From positions 60,221-124,220 of the forward strand of contig JBBDSP010000012.1 in assembly GCA_040904925.1 (NCBI GenBank): a stretch of DNA of 64,000 bases, given 5' to 3'. A model generated the notes under the pieces. It made no database searches. It had not been told where the DNA came from and saw only the letters and a program-made list of their open reading frames with translations. Source of the stretch: Gracilimonas sp040904925 (GTDB lineage Bacteria > Bacteroidota > Rhodothermia > Balneolales > Balneolaceae). The translations under genes were made by a program, and so were the position numbers. Of the stretch, positions 1 through 7,938 are shown piece after piece. Position 1 is the first letter of the stretch; the number at the start of each line of letters is the position of its first letter.

Positions 1-2
1 CT

Positions 3-932
3 CCTACTGATGCGGCACTTTTGACCGGAGAAGTAACAGGGGAAAGCGGAAATCCAAATACAGATCATCGTTATACATCGTCTATCAGAACAGGGCTTGA
101 TGAAGATGGGATGTCCTCATTCAGACTTTATTTAGGTCCCCTTAAATATCGTGAGCTTTCGAAAATTGATGATCATGCTTACGACATGGTTGATGTAGGA
201 TGGAGCTGGCTGCGCTGGTTCTCTGATCCCTTTGTACGCTGGATGGTTATTCCGTTTTTTGAGTTTATGTCCGGTTTTACATCCAATTTTGGGATCATTA
301 TTGTAGTCTTTGCTTCTTTAGTGAAGCTGGTTCTGTCTCCACTTACCTACAAGAGTTACAAGAGTATGGCAGCGATGGGTGAATTACAGCCTCAGATGAA
401 GGAGATACAGGAGAAGTACAAAGACAATCCACAGAAACAGCAAAAAGCTACGATGGATCTGTACCGCAAGAACAAGGTGAATCCGCTGGGCGGTTGTTTG
501 CCGAACTTACTGCAGTTCCCGATCCTCATTACTTTATGGCGGTATTTCCAGAATTCAATTTTGATCCGTCAGGAAGAATTCCTTTGGGCGGGTGACCTTT
601 CAGCTCCGGATTATATCCTGAGTCTTCCATTTGAGATCCCATTTCTTGGTGACCAAATAGCCGGATTTGTATTGCTGATGACTGCGGCCATGATGGTTCA
701 AAGTAAGCTTACCGGTGGAATGAGTGGCGGTGGAGGCAGCAGTCCAATGGCAGGTCAGATGAAAGTACTTCAGTACATTTTCCCGATCATGCTGTTGTTC
801 ATTTTTAATAACTTCGCAGCCGGACTGAGTTTATACTACCTCGTCTTCAACGTGCTTTCCATTATTCAGCAGTTCTTTATCAAGCGCAGTTTGCATGGTG
901 ATAAAGATGGAAAAGAAGTAGCCAAGGCATAA
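3..932 (+). CDS. yidC: Membrane protein insertase YidC, C-terminal part (5' end outside window)
   Basis: Inserts and folds inner-membrane proteins, alone or with SecYEG. The reading frame is open from the first bases of the window, so only the C-terminal ~309 residues are present. They cover the Oxa1/YidC core: a hydrophobic segment around FGIIIVVFASLVKLVLSPL, the charged cytoplasmic helical hairpin with KSMAAMGELQPQMKEIQEKY and NPLGGCLPNLLQFP, and two or three further membrane helices ending in a basic tail. The remaining N-terminal periplasmic domain lies upstream. An 11-bp inverted repeat follows the stop codon. The family assignment is firm; the true start is not visible. Confidence 0.95.
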   Translation, partial: PTDAALLTGEVTGESGNPNTDHRYTSSIRTGLDEDGMSSFRLYLGPLKYRELSKIDDHAYDMVDVGWSWLRWFSDPFVRWMVIPFFEFMSGFTSNFGIIIVVFASLVKLVLSPLTYKSYKSMAAMGELQPQMKEIQEKYKDNPQKQQKATMDLYRKNKVNPLGGCLPNLLQFPILITLWRYFQNSILIRQEEFLWAGDLSAPDYILSLPFEIPFLGDQIAGFVLLMTAAMMVQSKLTGGMSGGGGSSPMAGQMKVLQYIFPIMLLFIFNNFAAGLSLYYLVFNVLSIIQQFFIKRSLHGDKDGKEVAKA

Positions 933-950
933 CCAACTTTTTCTAATTAG

Positions 951-994
951 AATGATGTTAAGTGTTAAATTGAAGATGAACATTTAACATCATT
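951..994. repeat. Inverted repeat AATGATGTTAA/TTAACATCATT
   Basis: Perfect 11-bp arms (951-961 and 984-994) are separated by 22 nt, just after yidC. There is no T-run, so a standard intrinsic terminator is not evident. The arms resemble other ATGTT-type palindromes in this window (9131-9144, 19972-19991, 43267-43297). Confidence 0.6.
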
Positions 995-1000
995 CACCTT

Positions 1001-1915
1001 TTGCTCAGTAAAGCCCTTTCACATTATCCGCAATTTCGTTTTCGTGATAGACAAAAACGTATTTGGAATCCCATTCTGAAAAAGTCGTTTGTAAACCTTC
1101 CTGAAGAACGGGTGCGTCTTGCTTTGGTGGATTACCTGACTTTGGAAGCCAGCATCTCCGGTTCCCGTATTTCTTTTGAAAGTCCGGTTAAACTTACAGG
1201 CGATAAGTCCTCATCCCGAACAGATATCCTTTGCTACGATCAGGATTTCAATCCGCTTTTACTTGTTGAATGCAAAGCTTCTGATATTAAGCTGGATGAA
1301 AAAGCAGCTATTCAGGTAGCTAGGTATAATCAAAAAGTGGGAGCACCTTTCGTATTGGTGAGCAACGGAATATTGGACTTTTGGTTTGAGGTAAAAGGAG
1401 ATAAGATCAATTTATGCAAGGAACTCCCCCAACTGTTTGAACCGAAAAATACTGTGGAACGAACACTTTCTTATTGGGAGAAGAGGGCATTCATCGGGGA
1501 GAAATTGAATCCGGCCGGCCGGGCTTTTGCTGAAAGATCATGTTCGGAATTATTTACCGATCCCCATCAACCCGTGAAATTTTTAAACTTTGATGACTTC
1601 TCTCCGGAATTTGCCCTCGGCCACTATTACCGGATCTTTGGTACAGAAGAAAATTTAAAAGTAGCACTTTGTCTTTCTGCCAACCCCTACGGTGGAACGA
1701 GGCTGAACGGAGTGTTAAATCAGGGGGGAACAAACACAGCTTTTTTTAGCTCTTCGCTCGATCTGATAGCACAGGGAGAGAAGGTGAATACGGAAATTCA
1801 TTCAGTAAAAGGTAAGGTAATGTCGGATCTCACTCGGGAAATAAAATTCAACTTTGATAGAAATATTGGTGATATGGTGCAGGACTTCAACTCCTTGCTC
1901 CGTAAACATTCATGA
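1001..1915 (+). CDS. HsdR N-terminal-like (HSDR_N_2) nuclease-fold protein
   Basis: A 304-residue protein resembling the stand-alone type I restriction enzyme R-subunit N-terminal domain. The PD-(D/E)xK pattern is visible as D75 in RTDILCYD and E90-x-K92 in LLVECKA, followed by IQVARYNQK. No helicase motors are present, and no methylase or specificity gene lies nearby, so it is not a restriction-modification system as seen here. An in-frame stop at 977-979 leaves TTG at 1001 as the best start. The family is widespread in Bacteroidota and its role is unknown; DNA cleavage or DNA repair is only inferred from the fold. Confidence 0.8.
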   Translation: MLSKALSHYPQFRFRDRQKRIWNPILKKSFVNLPEERVRLALVDYLTLEASISGSRISFESPVKLTGDKSSSRTDILCYDQDFNPLLLVECKASDIKLDEKAAIQVARYNQKVGAPFVLVSNGILDFWFEVKGDKINLCKELPQLFEPKNTVERTLSYWEKRAFIGEKLNPAGRAFAERSCSELFTDPHQPVKFLNFDDFSPEFALGHYYRIFGTEENLKVALCLSANPYGGTRLNGVLNQGGTNTAFFSSSLDLIAQGEKVNTEIHSVKGKVMSDLTREIKFNFDRNIGDMVQDFNSLLRKHS

Positions 1916-1996
1916 GCTGTTCGGTCGATATTCATTGCTTATTTCAGTATTCTTCAGGGCATAAAATCATTCCTAACCTTTTTATTATTTGTTCAG

Positions 1997-3334
1997 ATGA
2001 TGCACCAAAAACACCGCGAAAAGCTATTCTCACTATTTGATGACGGGCAACAAGGCGCCGTTTTTATTCAGGGATCTGAAACTCTGTATCGTAATGAAAC
2101 GGACTACGAATATCCCTTTCGGCAGGAATCAAATTTTTGGTATTTGACCGGTGTAAATGAGCCGGAATGTGGATTGATCCTCGACCTGAAGACCGAAGAA
2201 TATCACTTGTTCGTTCCTAAAAGAGATGCCCAGTATGCAGTATGGCATGGGTATGTGAAATCTCAGGAAGCATGGCAGGAAATGTATCAGCCCGATCATC
2301 TGCATTATACCAATGAGATCCTTACGGTCATGAATGAGATCAAACCGGACAAAGTGTATTGCCTGAATGATATCGATGCGGAACTGATCGAAGATCTTGA
2401 CCGTGGATTTGAAGCTGATATCGAAACGCTTCAGGATGCGTTGACCTACTGTCGCGTTATTAAGACTGATGAAGAATTGGAATACATGCGCAAGTCGGCT
2501 AAGGTTAATAACCTTGCTCACACCGAAATCATGAAAGCCATAAAACCGGGAATGTATGAGTATGAATTGAAGGCCTTGTTTACAAAGATCCAATACGAAC
2601 ACGGATTACAGCAGGATGCTTATAACGGAATTTTTGCAGGCGGGAAGAACGGAGCCATTCTTCATTATGTAGAAAATACAAGTCAGATCAAAGACGGCGA
2701 TCTGTTTTTGCTGGATGCCGGACATGAGTATCAGGGCTATGCTTCGGATATCACCCGAACTTATCCTGCCAATGGAAAATTTACCGGCCTCCAGTCGGGA
2801 GTGTATGATGCTGTTTTGAATGCTTTGAATTCTTCTATTGAAAAAGTTGAAACCGGCATAAAGATGGAAGATCTGCATTTGGATGCATCCCGAACTATCC
2901 TAGAAGGATTGAAGGAAGCAGACATTGTAAAAGGTTCTGTGGATGAGATGATGGAGAACGATATTTTTGCACTTTTCTTCCCGCATGGCTTGGGACATTT
3001 CCTCGGCTTGGATACGCATGATGTAGGCGGTTACCCCAAGGGTGTAGACCGAATCGACCGTCCGGGAATTAAATATCTGAGAGCCCGGCGTGATCTTCAG
3101 CCCGGAATGGTCATCACCATTGAGCCCGGAGTTTATTTTATTCCGGCATTATTGATTCCGGCTATCAAGGATGAAGCTCAGTCCAAATTTCTAAATGCTG
3201 ATAAACTCACTACTCTGTTTGAGTTTGGGGGAATCCGGATCGAAGACAACATCGTGGTTACTGAAGATGGCTATGAAAATTTAACGGATGTTCCTAAGGA
3301 AAGAGCAGATATTGAGAAGTTGATAAAGGGGTAA
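1997..3334 (+). CDS. pepP: Xaa-Pro aminopeptidase (M24B family)
   Basis: Cytoplasmic dimetal peptidase that removes an N-terminal residue preceding proline. It has an N-terminal aminopeptidase P domain (to about residue 150) and a pita-bread catalytic domain. Expected metal ligands are visible: D240 and D251 (LLDAGHEYQGYASDITR), H334 (FPHGLGHFLG), E376 (ITIEPGVY) and E416 (GGIRIEDN). The length of 445 residues is typical for the family. ATG-ATG at 1997 is used as the start, and no signal peptide is visible. It is followed closely by the four-helix-bundle gene and its flanking inverted repeat. Confidence 0.95.
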   Translation: MMHQKHREKLFSLFDDGQQGAVFIQGSETLYRNETDYEYPFRQESNFWYLTGVNEPECGLILDLKTEEYHLFVPKRDAQYAVWHGYVKSQEAWQEMYQPDHLHYTNEILTVMNEIKPDKVYCLNDIDAELIEDLDRGFEADIETLQDALTYCRVIKTDEELEYMRKSAKVNNLAHTEIMKAIKPGMYEYELKALFTKIQYEHGLQQDAYNGIFAGGKNGAILHYVENTSQIKDGDLFLLDAGHEYQGYASDITRTYPANGKFTGLQSGVYDAVLNALNSSIEKVETGIKMEDLHLDASRTILEGLKEADIVKGSVDEMMENDIFALFFPHGLGHFLGLDTHDVGGYPKGVDRIDRPGIKYLRARRDLQPGMVITIEPGVYFIPALLIPAIKDEAQSKFLNADKLTTLFEFGGIRIEDNIVVTEDGYENLTDVPKERADIEKLIKG

Positions 3335-3335
3335 T

Positions 3336-3359
3336 CGTTATTCGTTGATTCGTTAATCG
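3336..3359. repeat. Left inverted repeat flanking the four-helix-bundle gene
   Basis: Starts 2 bp after the pepP stop codon and is made of CGTTATTCGTT and GATTCGTTAATCG. Its reverse complement matches 3798-3820 at nearly every base apart from about one indel and one mismatch. A related tract lies at 5106-5137. Confidence 0.75.
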
Positions 3360-3368
3360 GAGTATCAA

Positions 3369-3818
3369 TTGACAAATAAAAAATCTGAAATAGCGACTTT
3401 TGAGGATCTATTAGTATGGCAGGTATCAAGGGATTTGCGAAAACGAGTTTCAGTTCTGTGTAAAGGACTGCCTAAAGAGGAGACCTATAAACTAAAAGAT
3501 CAGATGTTAAGAGCATCAAGATCAGTTACAGCTAATATCGCAGAAGGCTATGGTAGATTTCATTTCCAAGAGAATATTCAATACTGCAGACAAGCCAGAG
3601 GCTCACTTTATGAGTTGACAGATCACTTATCTTGTGGGTTTGATGAAGGTTATTTTAATAAAAATGAAGTTTCTGAATTAAAGAAAGAAGTTATTAGGGC
3701 GATCAAACTCGTGAACGGATATATTGGTTATTTAAATAAAACAAAAGTCGACTCTGTAAAAGAACCAGAAATCGACTACGCAATTAACGATTCAACCATT
3801 AACGAAATAAACGAATAA
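3369..3818 (+). CDS. Four-helix-bundle protein (23S rRNA intervening-sequence protein family)
   Basis: A small protein of 149 residues matching the IVP/four-helix-bundle family: FEDLLVWQVSRDLRKRV at the start, then LKDQMLRASRSVTANIAEGYGR and an SLYELTDHL segment. Relatives are encoded inside 23S rRNA intervening sequences, and the Avd accessory protein of diversity-generating retroelements shares the fold; this copy is near neither an rRNA nor a reverse transcriptase. The start is TTG at 3369. The last codons (NDSTINEINE, stop) are written by the right inverted repeat itself. The gene sits between pepP and ispH and reads as an inserted cassette. Its function is unknown; nucleic-acid binding is plausible. 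Confidence 0.85.
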   Translation: MTNKKSEIATFEDLLVWQVSRDLRKRVSVLCKGLPKEETYKLKDQMLRASRSVTANIAEGYGRFHFQENIQYCRQARGSLYELTDHLSCGFDEGYFNKNEVSELKKEVIRAIKLVNGYIGYLNKTKVDSVKEPEIDYAINDSTINEINE

Positions 3819-3820
3819 CG
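3798..3820. repeat. Right inverted repeat flanking the four-helix-bundle gene
   Basis: ATTAACGAAATAAACG followed by AATAACG, the near-exact inverse of 3336-3359. It encodes the C-terminus and stop codon of the four-helix protein and ends 4 bp before the ispH start. An additional partial unit (ATTAACGATTCAACC) precedes it at 3783. Confidence 0.75.
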
Positions 3821-3824
3821 AACT

Positions 3825-5081
3825 TTGGCACGTAAAAAATTCGACATCCCTGAAATGTATCAATCGCCTATTATCCGGAAGGTGAAAGAGGCGACTAAGA
3901 TCATTGATCCGATGAAAAAGGACCTCGAGCCCACATTGCTCGACTTTGGCCCGGTCCAATTCTACATTCCCCGCTTTTTCGGGTTCTGCTACGGCGTGGA
4001 AAATGCCATCGATATAGCCTATCGAACGGTAGCTGAAAATCAGGATAAGAATATTTATCTGTTGAGTGAGATGATCCATAATCCCACGGTGAATGAGGAC
4101 CTGCAAAAGAAAGGCGTGAAGTTTTTATTTGATACCGATGGCACCGAGCGTATTCCGATCTCATCTCTGAATTCAGAAGATATCGTGATCGTCCCCGCTT
4201 TTGGTACTACTTTGGATATACAGGCGCAGCTCAAAGAAGTTGGAATCGATCCCTATCAATATAACACCACGTGCCCGTTTGTAGAGAAAGTCTGGAAGCG
4301 CGGAAAGCAGCTGGGGAAAAAAGATTACAGTTTGGTGGTTCATGGAAAACATCAGCATGAAGAAACGCGGGCTACATTTTCTCACAGTGCTGATCATTCG
4401 GAAGTTGTAGTAGTGTTGAATCCTGAGGAAGCACGCATCTTAGCAGGTATTCTTACAGAAGACAGACCGCTTTCTGATTTCGAGAAATATTTTGGGCATA
4501 AAGCTACTCCTGATTTCAACCCGCTGGAAGATATGATAAGGTTTGGGGTGATCAATCAAACCACCATGTTGGCCACAGAAACTCAGGAAGTCATGGAGAT
4601 TCTACGTGAGGCGGCCATCAAGCGATATGGTGAGGCAGACATCCTGGATCACTTCGCAGACACTTCAGACACTCTATGCTACGCCACCAACGAAAATCAG
4701 TCAGCAACGCTGGCTTTAGCTGAAACGGATGCTGATCTTGCCCTGGTAGTGGGAGGATATAACTCATCCAATACCATGCATCTGGTTGAGATCCTGGAGC
4801 ATAAATTTCCAACCTATCATGTACGGGATAAAGGAGAGTTGTCTGAAAATAAGATTCAGCATTTTGATCAGTGGGATAAGGAAATGAGGGAAACTGAAAA
4901 CTGGCTTTCTTCAGAGAAAAAACCTCTGAAAATTGCGCTTACATCCGGCGCTTCTTGTCCTGATATTTTAGTGGATGAAGTTCTTTTACAGGTACTAGAT
5001 TTTTTTGAAGAGACTAAAGAGGTGGATGAAGTTATCGCTCCGTTTGAGGATAAACTTGAGGCTGAAGAAGCACTGAATTGA
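3825..5081 (+). CDS. ispH: 4-hydroxy-3-methylbut-2-enyl diphosphate reductase, long form
   Basis: Last step of the MEP isoprenoid pathway: reduces HMBPP to IPP and DMAPP using a 4Fe-4S cluster in the cytosol. Cluster cysteines are C55 (FGFCYGVENA), C150 (NTTCPFVEKVW) and C285 (DTLCYATNENQ); the motifs HNPTVN, HGKHQHEE and VVGGYNSSNT are present. At 418 residues it is longer than the ~310-residue E. coli type and resembles the plant/cyanobacterial-length form. The start is TTG at 3825, 6 nt after the preceding stop and directly behind a repeat unit, so its 5' leader may have been rewritten by the insertion. Confidence 0.95.
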   Translation: MARKKFDIPEMYQSPIIRKVKEATKIIDPMKKDLEPTLLDFGPVQFYIPRFFGFCYGVENAIDIAYRTVAENQDKNIYLLSEMIHNPTVNEDLQKKGVKFLFDTDGTERIPISSLNSEDIVIVPAFGTTLDIQAQLKEVGIDPYQYNTTCPFVEKVWKRGKQLGKKDYSLVVHGKHQHEETRATFSHSADHSEVVVVLNPEEARILAGILTEDRPLSDFEKYFGHKATPDFNPLEDMIRFGVINQTTMLATETQEVMEILREAAIKRYGEADILDHFADTSDTLCYATNENQSATLALAETDADLALVVGGYNSSNTMHLVEILEHKFPTYHVRDKGELSENKIQHFDQWDKEMRETENWLSSEKKPLKIALTSGASCPDILVDEVLLQVLDFFEETKEVDEVIAPFEDKLEAEEALN

Positions 5082-5105
5082 CGTTGATATTGTAAGTTGC
5101 TGATC

Positions 5106-5137
5106 CGAATAACGATTAACGAAATCACTAATAACGA
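5106..5137. repeat. Third tract of the TTAACGA/ATAACGA repeat family
   Basis: Contains CGAATAACGATTAACGAAA and ATAACGAA, related to the repeats at 3336-3359 and 3798-3820. It lies in the short ispH-yjbQ gap and ends immediately upstream of the yjbQ-type start codon. Confidence 0.6.
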
Positions 5138-5140
5138 AAA

Positions 5141-5560
5141 ATGTGGATACAAAAAGAGATCAAGCTTTCGCCAAAATCAAGAGGGTACCACATCGTTACC
5201 AATGAAATCCTGAGAGAGATTCCTGAAATAAAAGATATCAAAACAGGATTGGCACATATCTTCATCAAACACACGAGCGCCGCGCTTACCATAAATGAAA
5301 ACGCCGATCCTACTGTAAGAAGTGATTTTGAATCTCACTTTAATCGTACCGTTCCGGAAGACACATCGTTGTACGAACACACGCTGGAAGGTACCGATGA
5401 TATGACCTCACACATCAAAAGTTCGCTGCTTGGTTCTTCTGTTTCTGTTCCCATTTCGAAAGGTAGTTTTAATCTTGGGACATGGCAGGGTATTTATCTT
5501 TGTGAACACCGCAATCATGGAGGCTCCCGAAAGCTTGTAATTACACTAAATGGAGAATGA
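5141..5560 (+). CDS. YjbQ/UPF0047 family protein
   Basis: A 139-residue protein with family signatures: FIKHTSAALTINENADP, a central DFESHFNR, and GTWQGIYLCEHRNHGG with R-K-L near the C-terminus. Members form small beta-barrel trimers; weak thiamine-phosphate synthase activity has been reported for some, and the physiological role is unsettled. The full usual length is present, starting at ATG 5141. Its start codon follows a repeat tract, so the natural leader has probably been altered. Confidence 0.93.
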   Translation: MWIQKEIKLSPKSRGYHIVTNEILREIPEIKDIKTGLAHIFIKHTSAALTINENADPTVRSDFESHFNRTVPEDTSLYEHTLEGTDDMTSHIKSSLLGSSVSVPISKGSFNLGTWQGIYLCEHRNHGGSRKLVITLNGE

Positions 5561-5703
5561 AATTCTAATTTTCACCTGATGGATTATTAGTTCATTTAGT
5601 GTACTTTCGTATTTAAGTGTCTACTGCTGCTTAGCCTGTATTATAATGTGCCTTTCTTTAGGTGAGCTGCAGTAATAATGTTCTTAATTAATTCGGGATT
5701 GAT

Positions 5704-6432
5704 ATGAGAGAAATAATTTTAGTGATAATTGTAAGTGTGTTATTTGGATGTGCAGCGATTGCTCAGGAAGCTGGTTTTGCAGGAAATCTGCAGCTCGTTT
5801 ATCCACAGGGGGAGTATAAAGAGAGCTTAGATCGGTTAGGTTACGGGCTTAACTTTAACGGTTATTACAGAACTGAAAGCTCACCAATGGGATTTGGGTT
5901 TGACATCAACTTTATGAATTTTGGGGTTGATAGCAGGGAAGAGCCCATCAGCTCCAATATTCCTGATGTCAGGGTAGAGGTAACCAATAGTTATAATCTT
6001 TTCCAGTTTTTATTACTGGGTAAACTTCAGCCGGTTGATGGGGCACTCAGGCCATACGCTGAGGGGTTGGCAGGAGTAAACTACTTTTACACCAGTACCA
6101 CGATTAATGAAAGAAATAACAGTTCTTCTGATCCCATTGCATCAGATACTAATTTCAAGGATTTTGCTTTTGGTTATGGTGGAGGGGCAGGAACTATGAT
6201 CCGTGTTTTTGACAAAAGTGGCCGACCACCCAAATACAATGAAGAGGGCTCAGAAATGGTAAGCCCAAAAGCCGGATATATAAATCTTGGTGTACGTTAT
6301 TTATTCGGCAGTGAAGCTGAATATCTCAGAGAAGGCTCGATACAAGTAAATAATGGATCAGTGACCTATGATACATTTCGATCCAGAACTAATATGATGA
6401 TCATACAGCTCGGCTTTGTGATCCGGTATTAG
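5704..6432 (+). CDS. Outer-membrane beta-barrel-type protein
   Basis: A 242-residue protein with an N-terminal signal peptide (hydrophobic residues 3-18, likely cleavage after AIAQ). The rest alternates polar and hydrophobic residues, as in small outer-membrane barrels: LQLVYPQGEYKESLDRLGYG, PYAEGLAGVNYFYTS, GYINLGVRYLFG and a terminal IIQLGFVIRY strand with an aromatic end. It probably belongs to the porin-like/OmpA-barrel-like group of Bacteroidota. It lies alone, convergent with the next minus-strand gene. No ligand can be inferred. Confidence 0.75.
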   Translation: MREIILVIIVSVLFGCAAIAQEAGFAGNLQLVYPQGEYKESLDRLGYGLNFNGYYRTESSPMGFGFDINFMNFGVDSREEPISSNIPDVRVEVTNSYNLFQFLLLGKLQPVDGALRPYAEGLAGVNYFYTSTTINERNNSSSDPIASDTNFKDFAFGYGGGAGTMIRVFDKSGRPPKYNEEGSEMVSPKAGYINLGVRYLFGSEAEYLREGSIQVNNGSVTYDTFRSRTNMMIIQLGFVIRY

Positions 6433-6439
6433 CAGCTTA

Positions 6440-7015
6440 TTATATCCCCTTCCTGATTCTCAGTAAACGATCCATAGGGCTTAAGTTATCAGCGAGAGGA
6501 AGGTGATCATGGTGTTTATTGGAGTACTTCACTTCTTCTGTTGAGAAAAATGCGTCCGGATCAATTTCTTTAACGATATCAAATACTTTATTTAGTTTCT
6601 TTCTCTTCAGAACGGTAAAGATAATTTTAACATCGTTGAAGCCACCTTTGGCATCTACACTTGTTACAGCAACTCCGGCTTCTTTAAGTGCTTCAATAAT
6701 ATCAAGTGACTTTTTCAGTGTGATAACCCTAACCAATACAGTACCGACTTTGATCTTGTCTTCAATATAAAGCCCAATGAAAGTACCGGCTGAAAACCCT
6801 GCGGCATAGGCTATGTAATTTACCCAATGGTCCAGATTTGTAAGCAGTTGTGCTACTACTATCACCCAGATCAACACTTCAAAAAAACCAAGTAAGGCAG
6901 ATTCCCATTTATAACCACGAGAAACCATGGTAATTCTTAATGTACCAAGGGATACGTCAGCTATTCGGGAAAGAAAGATGATAATTGGCAATGCAAAGGC
7001 GGAAAACTCAGGCAT
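6440..7015 (-). CDS. UPF0316 (DUF2179/DUF5698) membrane protein
   Basis: A 191-residue protein. Its N-terminal half has three hydrophobic segments (LPIIIFLSRIADVSLGTLR, FFEVLIWVIVVAQLL and YIAYAAGFSAGTFIGLYIED), the typical UPF0316 membrane domain. The C-terminal half is a soluble DUF2179-like domain (GVAVTSVDAKGG, VKIIFTVLKRKK, DAFFSTEEVK). The function is unknown. DUF2179-like modules occur on several bacterial membrane proteins, and a ligand-sensing role is only a guess. Confidence 0.88.
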   Translation of the reverse strand: MPEFSAFALPIIIFLSRIADVSLGTLRITMVSRGYKWESALLGFFEVLIWVIVVAQLLTNLDHWVNYIAYAAGFSAGTFIGLYIEDKIKVGTVLVRVITLKKSLDIIEALKEAGVAVTSVDAKGGFNDVKIIFTVLKRKKLNKVFDIVKEIDPDAFFSTEEVKYSNKHHDHLPLADNLSPMDRLLRIRKGI

Positions 7016-7146
7016 GGTACATAGCTTTGATTAGGGCTGCAATAATAAGAATAATTTATATCACAGCGAACAGGATTCGAAATATTTATTAGTAGCTGAT
7101 TCTTGTTTTGTTCCATTACCGCAGACCAATAAGCTGTAAATATTTC

Positions 7147-7178
7147 TTGATAGTGGAGGGTGATTAACCTTATCTTTA
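7147..7178 (+). promoter_or_regulatory. Bacteroidota-type promoter for SRP RNA
   Basis: TTG at 7147-7149 and TATCTTTA at 7171-7178, 21 nt apart, match the -33 TTTG / -7 TAnnTTTG pattern. The -7 element ends 8 nt before the predicted first base of the SRP RNA. Confidence 0.55.
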
Positions 7179-7185
7179 GAGCCTT

Positions 7186-7283
7186 GGGCAAGTCCTATAC
7201 AGCCAGCTCCCTTTGAACTCCGTCAGGGCGGGAACGCAGCAGCGGTAATTTGGTCGTAGCGGTGTGATATAGGTCGCTTGCCC
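7186..7283 (+). ncRNA. ffs: Signal recognition particle RNA (4.5S type)
   Basis: About 98 nt folding as one long hairpin. The ends GGGCAAG (7186) and CTTGCCC (to 7283) pair, and the apical region carries the conserved SRP domain IV core: CGTCAGG on one side and GCAGCAGCGGTA on the other (7221-7247). It would bind Ffh and direct membrane-protein mRNAs to the translocon. It is a short Gram-negative type without an Alu domain. A T-run (7285-7290) follows directly. Confidence 0.92.
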
Positions 7284-7318
7284 ATTTTTTATTTTGGAAA
7301 ATATCACCCAATAAAAAA

Positions 7319-7350
7319 CCCTGCACATAACCTTATGTGCAGGGTTTTTT
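7319..7350. terminator. Bidirectional intrinsic terminator
   Basis: CCCTGCACATAA (7319-7330) pairs with TTATGTGCAGGG (7333-7344), followed by TTTTTT and preceded by AAAAAA. It can stop SRP RNA transcription on the plus strand and the DUF2911 gene on the minus strand. Confidence 0.9.
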
Positions 7351-7371
7351 AATTAAGGAAGTTAGTTGGTT

Positions 7372-7920
7372 CTACATAGTTTCAATAGGAACCGGCACTC
7401 GTGTAGTTCCCCAGTGCAGGTTCAAATGAGCTTTAGTTTCGGATAGCTCATTGAAGTAGATCTCAAACCATTCTAAATCAGACCCTTCTGCTGGCTCTAC
7501 AGTAACACGGATCACATCCTCAGCTTCATCATACTGAGTTCCCCAGGATAATTTATTGTTGAGAATGACCGTCCATTCATCTTCACCGGGAATAGTGTAG
7601 AGAGAGTAAGTTCCGGCATCAACGTGCTCGCCGCCAAACATCACATCATCAGAAAATGTAATAGATGTTGATTCATTTGCACCGGTTCTCCAGATACTGC
7701 CAATGGGAGCCAGAGGAGTATCTTCTCCAAAATAATCACGATCTCTTAAAGCCGGCCGGCCATAAGTGATCATCACTTCAGTAGTGCCAATGGTTTGGCT
7801 TATAGCTGCGTTAGGACTTGCCCGGTTGCTGTCATTTCCACGTTCCTGTGCAAGGGTATTTTCTGCAATAAAAAATGCGGTAAATACCATCAAAAATGTA
7901 AATAGTGTAAGTTTTTTCAT
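7372..7920 (-). CDS. DUF2911 domain-containing exported protein
   Basis: A 182-residue protein with a signal peptide (FLMVFTAFFIAENTLAQ). The rest matches DUF2911: VMITYGRPALRDRDYFG, APIGSIWRTGANESTSITF, GGEHVDAGTYSLYTIPGEDEWTVILN and the WGTQYD segment. The family is common in Bacteroidota and Acidobacteriota and has no established function. It lies 18 nt downstream of the amidohydrolase gene on the same strand, so the two may be cotranscribed and share the bidirectional terminator. Confidence 0.9.
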   Translation of the reverse strand: MKKLTLFTFLMVFTAFFIAENTLAQERGNDSNRASPNAAISQTIGTTEVMITYGRPALRDRDYFGEDTPLAPIGSIWRTGANESTSITFSDDVMFGGEHVDAGTYSLYTIPGEDEWTVILNNKLSWGTQYDEAEDVIRVTVEPAEGSDLEWFEIYFNELSETKAHLNLHWGTTRVPVPIETM

Positions 7921-7938
7921 TGTACCGTGATTTAGTTA

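Noticed and set aside
1001..1915. Type I restriction-modification system
   Set aside because: Only an R-subunit N-domain homologue is present; no helicase, methylase or specificity subunit is encoded nearby.
3369..3818. Four-helix protein as the accessory protein of a diversity-generating retroelement
   Set aside because: No reverse transcriptase, template repeat or variable repeat is present in the neighbourhood.
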